17,387 nt of DNA from Deltaproteobacteria bacterium. GTDB taxonomy: Bacteria > Bdellovibrionota_C > UBA2361 > SZUA-149 > JADYYL01. A model generated the notes under the pieces. The model searched no databases and had not been told where the DNA came from. It worked only from the letters and a program-made list of their open reading frames with translations. Made by a program: the position numbers and the translations under genes. Below, piece after piece: positions 7,694-14,698 of the stretch (positions are counted from its first letter, which is position 1; each line of letters starts with the position of its first letter). The DNA is taken from the NCBI GenBank assembly GCA_020853655.1, contig JADYYL010000416.1:1-17387 (forward strand). The letters run 5' to 3'.

Positions 7694-7720
7694 CCGCCAG
7701 AGGGAAGAGCCCTCTGGCGG
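7694..7720 (+). terminator. Terminator-like hairpin after lnt
   Basis: CCGCCAGAGGG (7694-7704) and CCCTCTGGCGG (7710-7720) form a perfect 11-bp GC-rich stem with a 5-base loop, 20 bases after the lnt stop. No T-run follows, so it may slow polymerase or protect the 3' end rather than be a classic intrinsic terminator. An outer GAGGC/GCCTC pair (7681-7685 with 7723-7727) could extend it. Confidence 0.55.
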
Positions 7721-7885
7721 ACGCCTCGTACAGATTCCGCGACCTTGTGGTCCCGTAGCGTCGCATCCAGCGTGTATGGGCACGGTTTTTCCTGTGCACG
7801 CTTCCAGAGAAGGGGAGCTCATCATCCACAGAGCTGTCGGGCACCTGGCTCCAGACTGAGGTCCCGAACAGAGCAAAAAACGAGG

Positions 7886-7914
7886 TTGGTAGCCTGTGAC
7901 CCGCTTGATATAGT
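7886..7914 (+). promoter_or_regulatory. Sigma-70-type promoter for the OmpA-family lipoprotein
   Basis: TTGGTA (7886-7891) and TATAGT (7909-7914) are 17 bases apart, close to consensus -35 and -10 elements at ideal spacing. Transcription would begin near 7921, about 20 bases before ATG 7941, leaving room for GGAGG at 7928-7932. This promoter and the hairpin at 7694-7720 separate the lipoprotein pair from lnt. Confidence 0.5.
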
Positions 7915-7940
7915 TCCGGCAATCCTCGGAGGCCTATTCC

Positions 7941-8651
7941 ATGTTTCGATCTGTTCGTTTCCTCTCGCTCTGTGTCGCTACTTCCCTTGGCGCCAGCTGT
8001 CTTGTCGCCTGCGCGCCAGTTGCTGGGCCTGATAAGAGCATTGCGGGCGCAGTCCTCGGTGCGGGCTGGGGTGCCGGTGCGGGCGCAGTGGTCGGCAATC
8101 AGCTGAACGATCGCGGACCTGGGGCAGCGATGGGCGCCGCGTTTGGCGCAGGGAGCGGGTTAATGGCCGGCATCGCCCTGGACGTCGAAGAGGGACATGA
8201 GCTTGCGCAGCATCGTGAACTGGATGCTTTGAAAGTTCAGGTGCGTGCGAACGAACGAAATCTCGTCACGCTTCAGAACGCACTTGACCGCGAGGGGAGC
8301 GTCGTTGCTCCGGCGCAAGAGACGTTGCAAGTCTTCTTTGATCCCAATCGAGCATCTTTGCGGATCGGCTCTGCGAAACGACTTGAGCGTTTTGCCCAGG
8401 CGCTCAAGCAGAATCCAGCGATGCAGCGTATCCACGTGCACGGCCATTCCGACGATACCGGCGATCCGGATCTGAATGTTCGTCTGAGCGAAGCGCGTGC
8501 CCGAACCGTCCAGACATTTCTCGCTGCACAGGGAATTTCAAGTCATCAACTCATTATTGTCCCTCACGGCTCATCCGAGCCGCTTGCGTCGAACTCTACG
8601 CCCGAAGGAAAGCAATTGAACCGCCGCGCTGAGGTCGTCGTCCTACAATGA
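7941..8651 (+). CDS. Outer-membrane lipoprotein with glycine-zipper segment and OmpA-like domain
   Basis: A 236-residue secreted lipoprotein. A signal peptide ends in the lipobox LVAC with Cys24 (the maturation site). Residues 34-79 are a Gly/Ala-rich glycine-zipper stretch that can insert into membrane. Residues about 127-236 form an OmpA C-terminal domain that typically binds peptidoglycan diaminopimelate: FFDPNRASL, HGHSDDTG, NVRLSEARARTVQTFL and the terminal NRRAEVVV are all present. It resembles Pal/YiaD-type anchors linking the outer membrane to the wall. GGAGG at 7928-7932 gives a good ribosome site. The stop overlaps the next lipoprotein start (ATGA, 8648-8651), so the two are translated together. 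Closeness to lnt fits its need for N-acylation. Confidence 0.93.
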   Translation: MFRSVRFLSLCVATSLGASCLVACAPVAGPDKSIAGAVLGAGWGAGAGAVVGNQLNDRGPGAAMGAAFGAGSGLMAGIALDVEEGHELAQHRELDALKVQVRANERNLVTLQNALDREGSVVAPAQETLQVFFDPNRASLRIGSAKRLERFAQALKQNPAMQRIHVHGHSDDTGDPDLNVRLSEARARTVQTFLAAQGISSHQLIIVPHGSSEPLASNSTPEGKQLNRRAEVVVLQ

Positions 8652-8881
8652 TCCTGTTTCCTCGCTCACGCATTGGCCTCCGCGGGTTGGTCGCGATCAT
8701 ACTGATAGCGTCTGTTATCGGTTGCACTTCTGAGTCGCGCTCCGGTGACGAAGGGGGGGCAAGTGATTCCGCTCTCCGTGACTATATTCAGACACCGAAG
8801 GAAAAGGCTGGTGCCGTTGCTGAGGCGGCGGAGGATCGTGCGTCCGAAATCGAAGATGCGGTTCAAGAGCTCGAAGAGTAG
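8648..8881 (+). CDS. Small lipoprotein, unknown function
   Basis: A 77-residue protein with a hydrophobic signal segment (about 11-25) and a lipobox-like VIGC with Cys26. The mature part is short, acidic and helix-forming: KEKAGAVAEAAEDRASEIED suggests a coiled coil at about 50-75. Its ATG overlaps the stop of the OmpA-like lipoprotein by four bases, so it is probably made with it and may be its partner at the envelope. I do not recognise a named family. It is followed 11 bases later by the GT39-like gene, which suggests one transcript. Confidence 0.75.
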   Translation: MILFPRSRIGLRGLVAIILIASVIGCTSESRSGDEGGASDSALRDYIQTPKEKAGAVAEAAEDRASEIEDAVQELEE

Positions 8882-8892
8882 GTCGTCGTCAC

Positions 8893-10416
8893 ATGCCGCA
8901 CTCTCCTGATACGGACGCCGTCAATCATCGGCGAGCCCTCCTGTTCATCAGTGCCTCCTTCGCCATCGACATCCTTCTGATCGCGGTGACACGCCTTGGG
9001 CTCTCCGCTGACGAGGCGCACTACTGGGATTGGTCACGCCAACTCGACCTTGCGTACTACAGTAAGGGACCGATGGTCGCTTACGTGATCCGCCTGCCGA
9101 CCGCGATTTGTGGGGATACTGCGTTTGCCGTGCGGCGTCCTGCGGCGATACTGCAGTCGATATTCCTTGTCTTGTTCTATCGCTTCGCCGCATCGCTCTC
9201 CGGCTCCGAGATCGCATTCAAGGCGATGGTCCTTTTTCGCTCAACATTGATGGTCTCCGCGTGTGGCGTGGCGATGACCACCGACCCTTTGATCGCTGTG
9301 TTCTGGATGGTCGCCCTTTCGGGAGGATACGCTGCCGTCATCCGGCAGGAATCGCGTGGGTGGTGGGTGTTCGGTATCGCAACGGGCTTCGCGTTTCTGT
9401 CGAAATACACCGCGGCAATTCTCCTCCCTTCGATGGCGCTGTTTCTTGTGGTGAGCGGGGGGAGTCGAGCTCAGTGGCGACGTTTCGGTCTCTCGTGCGG
9501 AGTCGTCGGGCTCGCTTCGATACCCGTTATCTGGTGGAACGCCCAACATGGTTGGGTCAACGTTGCTCACAACCTTGGCCATGTCGGGGCAAGTCGGTCC
9601 TCCCTGCGCATTCGTCCTGAGAAGTTTCTTGAGCTTGTCGGGGGCCAGCTTGGGCTCATCGGGCCGCTGCTTTGCGCGGCGCTCCTGGTACTGACGTTCC
9701 GCGTCCTCACACGTCGGCGCGAATCGGCTCCGCGAGAGCTGTTCCTTGCGAGCTTCGTTGCTCCGTTGCTCCTCATGTGTGTCGTCGTGTCATTCACGAA
9801 AAGCGTTTACGCGAACTGGCCGTTCCCAGCTTTCATCGGTGCGATGTTGCTGCTGGTCGTGAAATGGAACGAGTCCGCGCCAGTGTGGAGACAAGCAGAC
9901 ACCCTCTATCGACGGTCTTTGTTCTTTCATCTGCCGATCCTTGCCATCGCGTATCTGCTCTACCTCGGCGTAACGTTTTGGGTGCCGCCCCAGTTTCTTC
10001 CAACCAAGAAATTGGTTGGCGGTCCCGAGCTCGGGGCGCGGGTCGAAGAGCTGCTCAGATCGGCGAATAAAGAACTGTTCGTGATCACCGAGAACTACGA
10101 CACCGCGGCGCTGATTGCCTTCTATGCTCCATCTCATCCATACGCGATGGTCGACGTGATCGATGGTCGACGAATGAACCAGTATGATGTGTGGGGAGGG
10201 TGGGAGTATCTCGTCGGCCGCGACGCGCTCATCGTCGTCAAAGACTTCGCGAGCGTTGGGAAGATCCGAGATCGCTTCGATTCGATCGAGCCTTACGCTG
10301 GAGCCGGGGAGAACTCTTTGGCGATTCAATACGGCGGCGAGACGCTGCGAACCTTTCACTTTTTCCGCGCACGGAACTTTTCTGGTGAGCCGCCGCAAGT
10401 TCCGACTTCGCGCTAG
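8893..10416 (+). CDS. GT39/ArnT-like membrane glycosyltransferase (PMT_2 type)
   Basis: A 507-residue polytopic protein. The first luminal loop carries the catalytic acidic pair D40-E41 in SADEAHYWDWSRQLDLAYYS, then KGPMVAYVIRLP, the hallmark of the PMT/ArnT fold. Hydrophobic helices fill about 13-380 (examples at 75-95, 155-180, 255-275, 290-310, 345-365), followed by a soluble periplasmic domain at about 390-500. Such enzymes take a sugar from a polyprenyl phosphate donor on the outer face of the inner membrane and put it on lipid A, protein or glycan; the acceptor here is unknown. ATG 8893 lies 11 bases after the small lipoprotein stop. No strong ribosome site is visible, although GTAGGT precedes it. 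It belongs with the envelope-building genes to its left. Confidence 0.88.
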   Translation: MPHSPDTDAVNHRRALLFISASFAIDILLIAVTRLGLSADEAHYWDWSRQLDLAYYSKGPMVAYVIRLPTAICGDTAFAVRRPAAILQSIFLVLFYRFAASLSGSEIAFKAMVLFRSTLMVSACGVAMTTDPLIAVFWMVALSGGYAAVIRQESRGWWVFGIATGFAFLSKYTAAILLPSMALFLVVSGGSRAQWRRFGLSCGVVGLASIPVIWWNAQHGWVNVAHNLGHVGASRSSLRIRPEKFLELVGGQLGLIGPLLCAALLVLTFRVLTRRRESAPRELFLASFVAPLLLMCVVVSFTKSVYANWPFPAFIGAMLLLVVKWNESAPVWRQADTLYRRSLFFHLPILAIAYLLYLGVTFWVPPQFLPTKKLVGGPELGARVEELLRSANKELFVITENYDTAALIAFYAPSHPYAMVDVIDGRRMNQYDVWGGWEYLVGRDALIVVKDFASVGKIRDRFDSIEPYAGAGENSLAIQYGGETLRTFHFFRARNFSGEPPQVPTSR

Positions 10417-10664
10417 GGAAGTCTTTCCTCCCACGTGCCTGAACGAGGTCCTGCCGACCAAAAGTATTAGCGATTCGCCGGGTTGGACGCGCTTTGTCTC
10501 TACTCGCTTCCGCGTCGCGCAGGCGAGGTCGCAACCAGATGGCCCGCCCCGACGATCGCGCCAAAGCCGTCTTTCAGGCCGAGCGTGGATATGCCTTTTC
10601 GGCAGACTTGCAGAGAATCACGCCCCGAAGTAAGACCGTGGAAATCTCTCCCTACAGGAGCGCG

Positions 10665-11072
10665 ATGGAGAAGGAGCCGGTCCCATTTACCTATTCCGAG
10701 ATAACGCGAAACGTCCGCGTTAGCGTGCGACCTCAATATCTCGATGATCATTCGGATCCGGATCGTGGCGTCTTTGTCTTTGCCTATTCGGTGACCGTTG
10801 AGAATTTTGGTCTTGAGACGGTGCAGCTTCTGCGTCGCCACTGGGTCGTCAACTCCGGCGGAGGACTTTACACGGAAGTGAAAGGGGATGGTGTCGTTGG
10901 AGAACAGCCCGTGCTCGCGTGTGGCGATTCATTCACCTATACGAGCACTTCGATGATCAAGGATCCAGTCGGGTCCATGTATGGAACGTATATGTTCCAG
11001 TCGGAAGACGGCCAGGATTTCGAGGTCACTATTCCGGAATTCGATCTCGTTTTCCCGGGCTCGATCCACTAA
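10665..11072 (+). CDS. apaG: ApaG-domain protein
   Basis: The 135-residue protein matches ApaG (DUF525), a small beta-sandwich protein whose cellular role is poorly defined. Typical features are VRVSVRPQYL near the start, VFVFAYSVTVENFG, VQLLRRHWVV, VVGEQPVLACGDSFTYTS, GSMYGTYMF and IPEFDLVFP at the end. ATG 10665 has ACAGGAG four bases upstream and gives the usual family length. The frame is open further upstream, and ATG 10539 (with GAGG ten bases before it) would add 42 plausible-looking residues, so the start is uncertain. The gene is convergent with the GH57-like gene, with a hairpin between them. The 248 bases between 10416 and 10665 show nothing else I can name. Confidence 0.93.
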   Translation: MEKEPVPFTYSEITRNVRVSVRPQYLDDHSDPDRGVFVFAYSVTVENFGLETVQLLRRHWVVNSGGGLYTEVKGDGVVGEQPVLACGDSFTYTSTSMIKDPVGSMYGTYMFQSEDGQDFEVTIPEFDLVFPGSIH

Positions 11073-11082
11073 GGAACCGCTG

Positions 11083-11109
11083 AAGACGTTCCCATCCAGG
11101 TAACGTCTT
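11083..11109. terminator. Hairpin between convergent genes
   Basis: AAGACGTT (11083-11090) and AACGTCTT (11102-11109) form a perfect 8-bp stem with an 11-base loop. It lies 10 bases after the apaG stop and 21 bases from the end of the minus-strand gene. There is no clear T-run on either side, so termination in both directions is an inference from position. Confidence 0.4.
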
Positions 11110-11130
11110 GAGTCGCGCCAGTCGCGGCCT

Positions 11131-12912
11131 CTAAAGTATCGACACGAACAGCGAGTTCAGTTTTTCATCGCCGTAAATCCGAGCAGCGTCGAGAGCCAGC
11201 CGAATGATCAGTCCGTCGGCATTCTTTCCGAGGGGGAGTACTTCAACCGCATTGAGGGGCTTCGCACTCCGAAGATCGACGACATAGGAATCGATTCCAT
11301 CGATCAGCCGCACGCCATGCAGCCCTCCCTCGACGTTGGCCGTCGTGAGGGAGACACGAGCGTCTCCCGGAAAGCGAAGTGCGGAAACGCCCCCGACGCT
11401 GGTGAGGGGCTTGAGCGTGGTCGCCACGCCCGAGGTCGATGGGATCACCAGCGAAAGCTCGATTACCGCATAGACACCTTTCGGAGCGGCTTCCGCATCC
11501 ACCCAATATTCAACCGTAAATCCCGTCGTCGAATTGGTTAGGTGCGCACCTACTCCGGAGCGGGCGGAAAAGTCGATGGTGACCTGAACGTCCGCAGGCT
11601 TCGACTTTTCGGCAGTGGCGATCTCCACCGGTGGTTGCAGGCGGAGTGTCGCGACGTCCGGCGAGCTCCTGAGAAGCGCAGGCGTGTTTCCCGTCGTTGG
11701 GGCGGCGATTCGCTTACCCACGCCCTTCTGAAAGTCCGCGTCGCTTGCAAGGAAGAATCCGAGGGCTGGAGACGAGCCGTCGACAGGGCCTTGCGGAACA
11801 AGGTTGATCTTTCGCGGCTTATCATCGATCTCGACCAGAAGGTGGCGGTCTTGGAGAAACAGAAAGCGCGCAAGCTGTGTGTCGATTGCGAGTCGGCCGG
11901 CGCCGGCGTCAGCGGGACGCACCCAGCCAATGGTCGGATCGACATCTGGATGAAGATAATAGTCCAATTCAACATCTGCTGAGATCACGGCTTCGAAGAA
12001 AAGCCGATCTGCCTCGAGCGATTCGCTCTCAAGCGCAAACGCGCTTTCGGCCATAAGGATGAAGCGCTCCGCCGCTTCGAGATGCGCTCGCTGTGCGGGC
12101 GACCTGGACGCGGAGTGTTCTTGCCCGGTGGCAGCTGCAAAGCGTTGGCGAATCTCCTGTCGGCGCGGGCCCCGTCGCGGTTGATCGGGCGCCGGGGGCG
12201 GAAGCTCCAGTGCCGTGGCAGTTTGAAAACCCGCCAGGTCAGCAAGCAGAATTGGTCGAACGTTTCCGGTACTCAGTGCCTCGAGTTGGGAGAGGATCGA
12301 TAGATTGTTTGCAGAAATACTCTGGGACAACAGCGGCGCAACCAGCGACAGTGCGCGCGTGCCATCGAGTCGGCCTTCGATCGGCCCTGCACCTGGACGG
12401 AGGGAGAAGATCTGCGCTCCGGCCGAGACGCCGACCCATGAAGGGGAGGTCGTGGATTGCGTCACGAGGAATCGCTGGGCAGCAATTATTGCCGCCCCGG
12501 CTTTCGCCGCAGTGCCAGCCTCTCCGTTCGGAAACAGCGCCGAGCAACCGCCGCGGAGTTTGAGCCCGGCGGTCGTGAAAGCTCGCTTTGAAAACTCGAG
12601 GTGGTGCGCGGTGTCCGTTGCCGAAAGTATCGACGAAGGTTCGTCGGCAAAGGGGAGGAGAAGGTCAATTCGCCCGGCTTGATGAAGCGCGGTGAGCGAA
12701 CGAAAGGCGCCGTGGAAATCCTTGTCGATCAGCCACTCGAGGATCGCTGTCGAGATCGAAAGATTCACGACGAGAAGTGGTGAGCGCTCGACGAGTTGGA
12801 GCGCGGGAAGGAGAATCTCATCGACCCAACTGGCGCGAGCTGCGCTCGCGAGGTTCCGATCGGCGTGGAACGCGATGACGGGACTCAACAGATGTGCTGC
12901 GGCAGAGGTCAT
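11131..12912 (-). CDS. Divergent GH57-like protein (alpha-amylase/4-alpha-glucanotransferase-like), probably not a normal glycosidase
   Basis: A 593-residue protein. The N-terminal part (SPVIAFHADRNL, ILLPALQLVERSPLLVVNLS, TAILEWLID, AGRIDLLLPFADEPSSIL) follows the order of GH57 barrels: early His strand, a 'SG.LLEWL' strand, then 'G.vElL...peP.L'. After a charged Pro/Arg-rich linker (about 250-280), the C-terminal half (LLVEIDDKPRKINLV near 370, FTVEYWV and YAVIELSLVIPS near 480-505) resembles the beta-sandwich DUF1926-type domain of 4-alpha-glucanotransferases. I could not find a catalytic Glu/Asp signature, so activity is doubtful. ATG 12912 is chosen over an upstream TTG at 12945, which lacks a ribosome site. 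The family assignment is by pattern only. A role in glycogen-like glucan handling would be a guess. Confidence 0.6.
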   Translation of the reverse strand: MTSAAAHLLSPVIAFHADRNLASAARASWVDEILLPALQLVERSPLLVVNLSISTAILEWLIDKDFHGAFRSLTALHQAGRIDLLLPFADEPSSILSATDTAHHLEFSKRAFTTAGLKLRGGCSALFPNGEAGTAAKAGAAIIAAQRFLVTQSTTSPSWVGVSAGAQIFSLRPGAGPIEGRLDGTRALSLVAPLLSQSISANNLSILSQLEALSTGNVRPILLADLAGFQTATALELPPPAPDQPRRGPRRQEIRQRFAAATGQEHSASRSPAQRAHLEAAERFILMAESAFALESESLEADRLFFEAVISADVELDYYLHPDVDPTIGWVRPADAGAGRLAIDTQLARFLFLQDRHLLVEIDDKPRKINLVPQGPVDGSSPALGFFLASDADFQKGVGKRIAAPTTGNTPALLRSSPDVATLRLQPPVEIATAEKSKPADVQVTIDFSARSGVGAHLTNSTTGFTVEYWVDAEAAPKGVYAVIELSLVIPSTSGVATTLKPLTSVGGVSALRFPGDARVSLTTANVEGGLHGVRLIDGIDSYVVDLRSAKPLNAVEVLPLGKNADGLIIRLALDAARIYGDEKLNSLFVSIL

Positions 12913-13149
12913 GCGACCACCGCGGAGAAGCAAAACTGGGCACAAAAGAGGAGCGGGAACCGATCGAGCCGGGCGACGTCAGAGAACGCGGTCTCGGAGC
13001 AAGTTGCCGAATTTTTGAGTTCCGGAGGGATGCCCGGCGAAGAAGTATGGTGTCGAGATCGACTCATCGAGAGTTTCCCTCATCGGTGCATGAACAGCGG
13101 TCCTCCGAACTTGGTCTTTCGTCGGGCACCCGCGCGGTCGGGTATTCGG

Positions 13150-13176
13150 AAAGAGCCGTCAGGAAGACGACTCTTT
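13150..13176 (-). terminator. Terminator-like hairpin after the 13187-13711 lipoprotein
   Basis: On the minus strand AAAGAGTCGTC pairs with GACGGCTCTTT (one U-G pair) around a 5-base loop, giving an 11-bp stem that ends in CTTT. It starts 10 bases after the lipoprotein stop and 237 bases before the GH57-like start, so it likely separates the two minus-strand genes. Confidence 0.55.
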
Positions 13177-13186
13177 CACAACCGAG

Positions 13187-13711
13187 TTAGAGACACGTTG
13201 GCGCCGGCACGGACAGCTCGCTCGCCAGCAGGAAGAGGGCGCGCGAGACGAGCGTTTCCACTGCTGGTGCGTTCAGATCCTGCCCTGCGTGGGCTTGCTG
13301 TGCGAACACACGGAACTGCCCGGTGAGCTCCGCCAGCGCCGGTCGTGATCCCATCGAGAGAGAATTTTCCAGGGGAGCGAGGCTCTGAGCAACGACATCA
13401 AAAGCCGCGCCGTCCCCGCGCGAAGAACGGGCTGAAGATGCAAGCTGCAGTAACGCTGCCTTTGCATTCTTTGCAGCGGCTGCGATGTCGGGACGCGCAC
13501 TCTCCGAGACCTTGAGCTGCTCATCGAACGCAAGAGCCGCTTTCTGGACGAGCTCTCCCGTCGCCGGTGGCTGTCCGCGCGTCCACCAATACGAGTCGCA
13601 TCCGCTCACGGTCGTCGCAAGCAGGACAAGACCGGCGGTAGTTCGGATTGCCCGTTGGAGCTTGGTGATCGTCGTTCCCGCAATGAGATCAGTGGTTCGC
13701 TTGTGCGTCAT
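13187..13711 (-). CDS. Predicted lipoprotein, unknown function
   Basis: A 174-residue protein. A hydrophobic stretch AGLVLLATTVSGC ends in a lipobox-like VSGC (Cys38), with basic residues just before it, so it is probably an exported lipoprotein. The n-region of about 23 residues is long, but no alternative ATG, GTG or TTG start lies between ATG 13711 and the hydrophobic core. The mature part is Ala/Leu/Ser-rich and probably all helical (EQLKVSESARPDIAAAAKNA, FRVFAQQAHAG, ALFLLASEL), with a WW pair soon after the Cys. I recognise no family. The frame is open to 14044, but upstream residues look non-coding. A promoter at 13890-13918 would give a leader of about 170 bases. Confidence 0.72.
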   Translation of the reverse strand: MTHKRTTDLIAGTTITKLQRAIRTTAGLVLLATTVSGCDSYWWTRGQPPATGELVQKAALAFDEQLKVSESARPDIAAAAKNAKAALLQLASSARSSRGDGAAFDVVAQSLAPLENSLSMGSRPALAELTGQFRVFAQQAHAGQDLNAPAVETLVSRALFLLASELSVPAPTCL

Positions 13712-14069
13712 ACGTGTTTGTTCGTTGGTGCGTCGTGCATTGTCATTTCTTTCGGGACAGGCTCTCGAAAACGGCGTTTCCGAAACAGCGCTTTTAGACG
13801 CAAGCGATTCAAGGCGAAGCGCCGAGCCCGGCTCGTGAGCCCCATCCCGTATTTCGGCGTTCGCGCTCAACGGGGGATAGGGTGTCCCATTTATATGGAG
13901 TTCGATACCGTGATGCAATGAACTTCCCCTGCGGCGACGGGGGCTTGAGGCAGTGAGACGGGGCTTTTCCATTGGCGCAGTGAGTAAGTCCCAGTGAGAA
14001 AGTATTGTGTCGGGCCATTCGGAGACGTAAAACGGTGCCTGCACTCCAGCTCAAACGGGGAAAGGACCG
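13712..14069. other. Divergent intergenic region without a gene
   Basis: This 358-base stretch separates the minus-strand lipoprotein from the plus-strand Trm112-like gene. It contains the minus-strand promoter candidate at 13890-13918 and the AAAGGA ribosome site for ATG 14070. No convincing plus-strand promoter, RNA gene or repeat was seen. Open frames crossing it have poor composition. Confidence 0.5.
13890..13918 (-). promoter_or_regulatory. Sigma-70-type promoter candidate, minus strand
   Basis: Read on the minus strand, TTGCAT (13918-13913) and TATAAA (13895-13890) are exactly 17 bases apart. The start point would be near 13883, about 170 bases before ATG 13711 of the lipoprotein. The AT-rich -10 stands out from its surroundings. 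Confidence 0.45.
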
Positions 14070-14321
14070 ATGATTCACGAAGCTTTGCTAAAGATATTGG
14101 TCTGTCCAGAGTCGAAGCAGCCCGTTTCGCTTGCTAGCGATGTGGTCGTCCAGAAGGTGAATGAACAAATTCGCGCCCGCGCGTTGAAGAACAGAGCTGG
14201 GGGCGAGGTCTGTGACGAGATAGATGGAGCGCTCATTCGGCAGGATGGCCGCTATGCCTACCCGATTCGAGACAGCATCCCTATCCTCCTCATCGACGAG
14301 GGTTTTGAGCCCCCCGCTTAG
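14070..14321 (+). CDS. Trm112-like small protein (UPF0434/YcaR family)
   Basis: An 83-residue protein with the Trm112-like pattern: ALLKILVCPESKQPV at 5-19, then DGRYAYPIRDSIPILLIDEG at about 58-77 (YPIRDGIPILL in most relatives). In eukaryotes and archaea Trm112 is the activating partner of methyltransferases; bacterial members are mostly uncharacterised. Compared with zinc-binding members such as E. coli YcaR (CPVC), the second Cys of the first pair is replaced here by ESK, leaving only C12 and one later Cys, so zinc binding is doubtful. The insert between the two motifs (VNEQIRARALKNRAGG) is longer than in YcaR. ATG 14070 follows AAAGGA at 14061-14066. It is the first gene of the right-hand plus-strand group. 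Confidence 0.87.
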   Translation: MIHEALLKILVCPESKQPVSLASDVVVQKVNEQIRARALKNRAGGEVCDEIDGALIRQDGRYAYPIRDSIPILLIDEGFEPPA

Positions 14322-14360
14322 AACCTGTTCCTCGGCCTTTTTCATAGCCGGATTGGGGAT

Positions 14361-14397
14361 GGCGACAAATTTTGTCACATGGTCACATTGTGTCGCC
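14361..14397. repeat. Nested inverted and direct repeats
   Basis: GGCGACA (14361-14367) pairs with TGTCGCC (14391-14397). Inside it, GACAAA/TTTGTC is a near-perfect palindrome, and GTCACAT is directly repeated with one base between the copies. It lies 40 bases after the Trm112-like stop. It could act as a 3' end structure for that gene or as a protein-binding site for the pilin promoter. Confidence 0.6.
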
Positions 14398-14410
14398 GAC
14401 CCACGGGGAC

Positions 14411-14426
14411 TTTCAAGATCTTGAAA
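14411..14426. promoter_or_regulatory. 16-bp perfect palindrome, possible activator site
   Basis: TTTCAAGATCTTGAAA is a perfect palindrome. Its centre is about 80 bases upstream of the start point predicted from the sigma-54-type promoter at 14474-14489, a usual place for an enhancer-binding activator. A role for a PilR-like activator is inferred only from position and symmetry. Confidence 0.5.
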
Positions 14427-14473
14427 ACGTTCTAGATTTTCTCTCGTCTCCACTCCCATGGGCAATCTTTCCC

Positions 14474-14489
14474 TGGCACGGATGATGCT
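14474..14489 (+). promoter_or_regulatory. Sigma-54 (RpoN) promoter for the pilin-like gene
   Basis: TGGCACGGATGATGCT matches the RpoN consensus TGGCACG-N4-TTGCW at all but one scored position, with the invariant GG (14475-14476) and GC (14487-14488) exactly 10 bases apart. Start of transcription would be near 14500. Many type IV pilin genes use RpoN, which agrees with the prepilin at 14699. Confidence 0.72.
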
Positions 14490-14553
14490 CCATCTGTAAA
14501 CATGCGGAGGTCAGAAATACCCGCATTCGTGAATTGTCAGCGTGTACGAAGTA

Positions 14554-14638
14554 GCGCCTGCAATGGGCGCGTAAATCGTCCGAAATTCTTCCGGGGGCGC
14601 CCGGGCAGAACGGCCGATAGAAGAACCGGGTGCGGTTC
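14554..14638 (+). other. Structured 5' leader of the pilin-like transcript
   Basis: Three hairpins lie between the predicted start point and the pilin ATG: GCGCC/GGCGC (14554-14558 with 14566-14570), a GC-rich palindrome around GGGCGCCC (14591-14604), and GAACCG/CGGTTC with a 4-base loop (14623-14638). I looked for the c-di-GMP-I riboswitch conserved core common upstream of pilus genes and did not see it. No known riboswitch is claimed. Confidence 0.45.
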
Positions 14639-14698
14639 GGTTGAAAGGGTCAGAAGTTCTTTGAGCTTGGGAGCGGTGATCGGAGGACGTTCGTCATT

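Larger units (their letters stand above)
14322..14698 (+). other. Regulatory region and long leader before the pilin-like gene
   Basis: No gene is seen in this 377-base stretch. It contains in order a nested inverted repeat (14361-14397), a 16-bp palindrome (14411-14426), a sigma-54-type promoter (14474-14489) and a leader of about 200 bases with several hairpins (14554-14638). It ends with GGAGGA at 14682-14687. Confidence 0.6.

Noticed and set aside
7473..7922. A 149-codon minus-strand open frame overlapping the lnt end and the gap after it.
   Set aside because: It overlaps the conserved 3' part of lnt on the other strand, contains the terminator-like hairpin and has no family pattern.
10413..10422. 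GCTAGGGAAG at the end of the GT39-like gene matches the first ten bases around the MITE left end.
   Set aside because: The match stops after ten bases, no inverted partner lies nearby and it includes the normal stop codon, so chance is the simpler explanation.
13712..14044. Upstream extension of the lipoprotein reading frame to 285 residues.
   Set aside because: The added residues look like translated non-coding DNA, bury the signal peptide and cross the predicted promoter.
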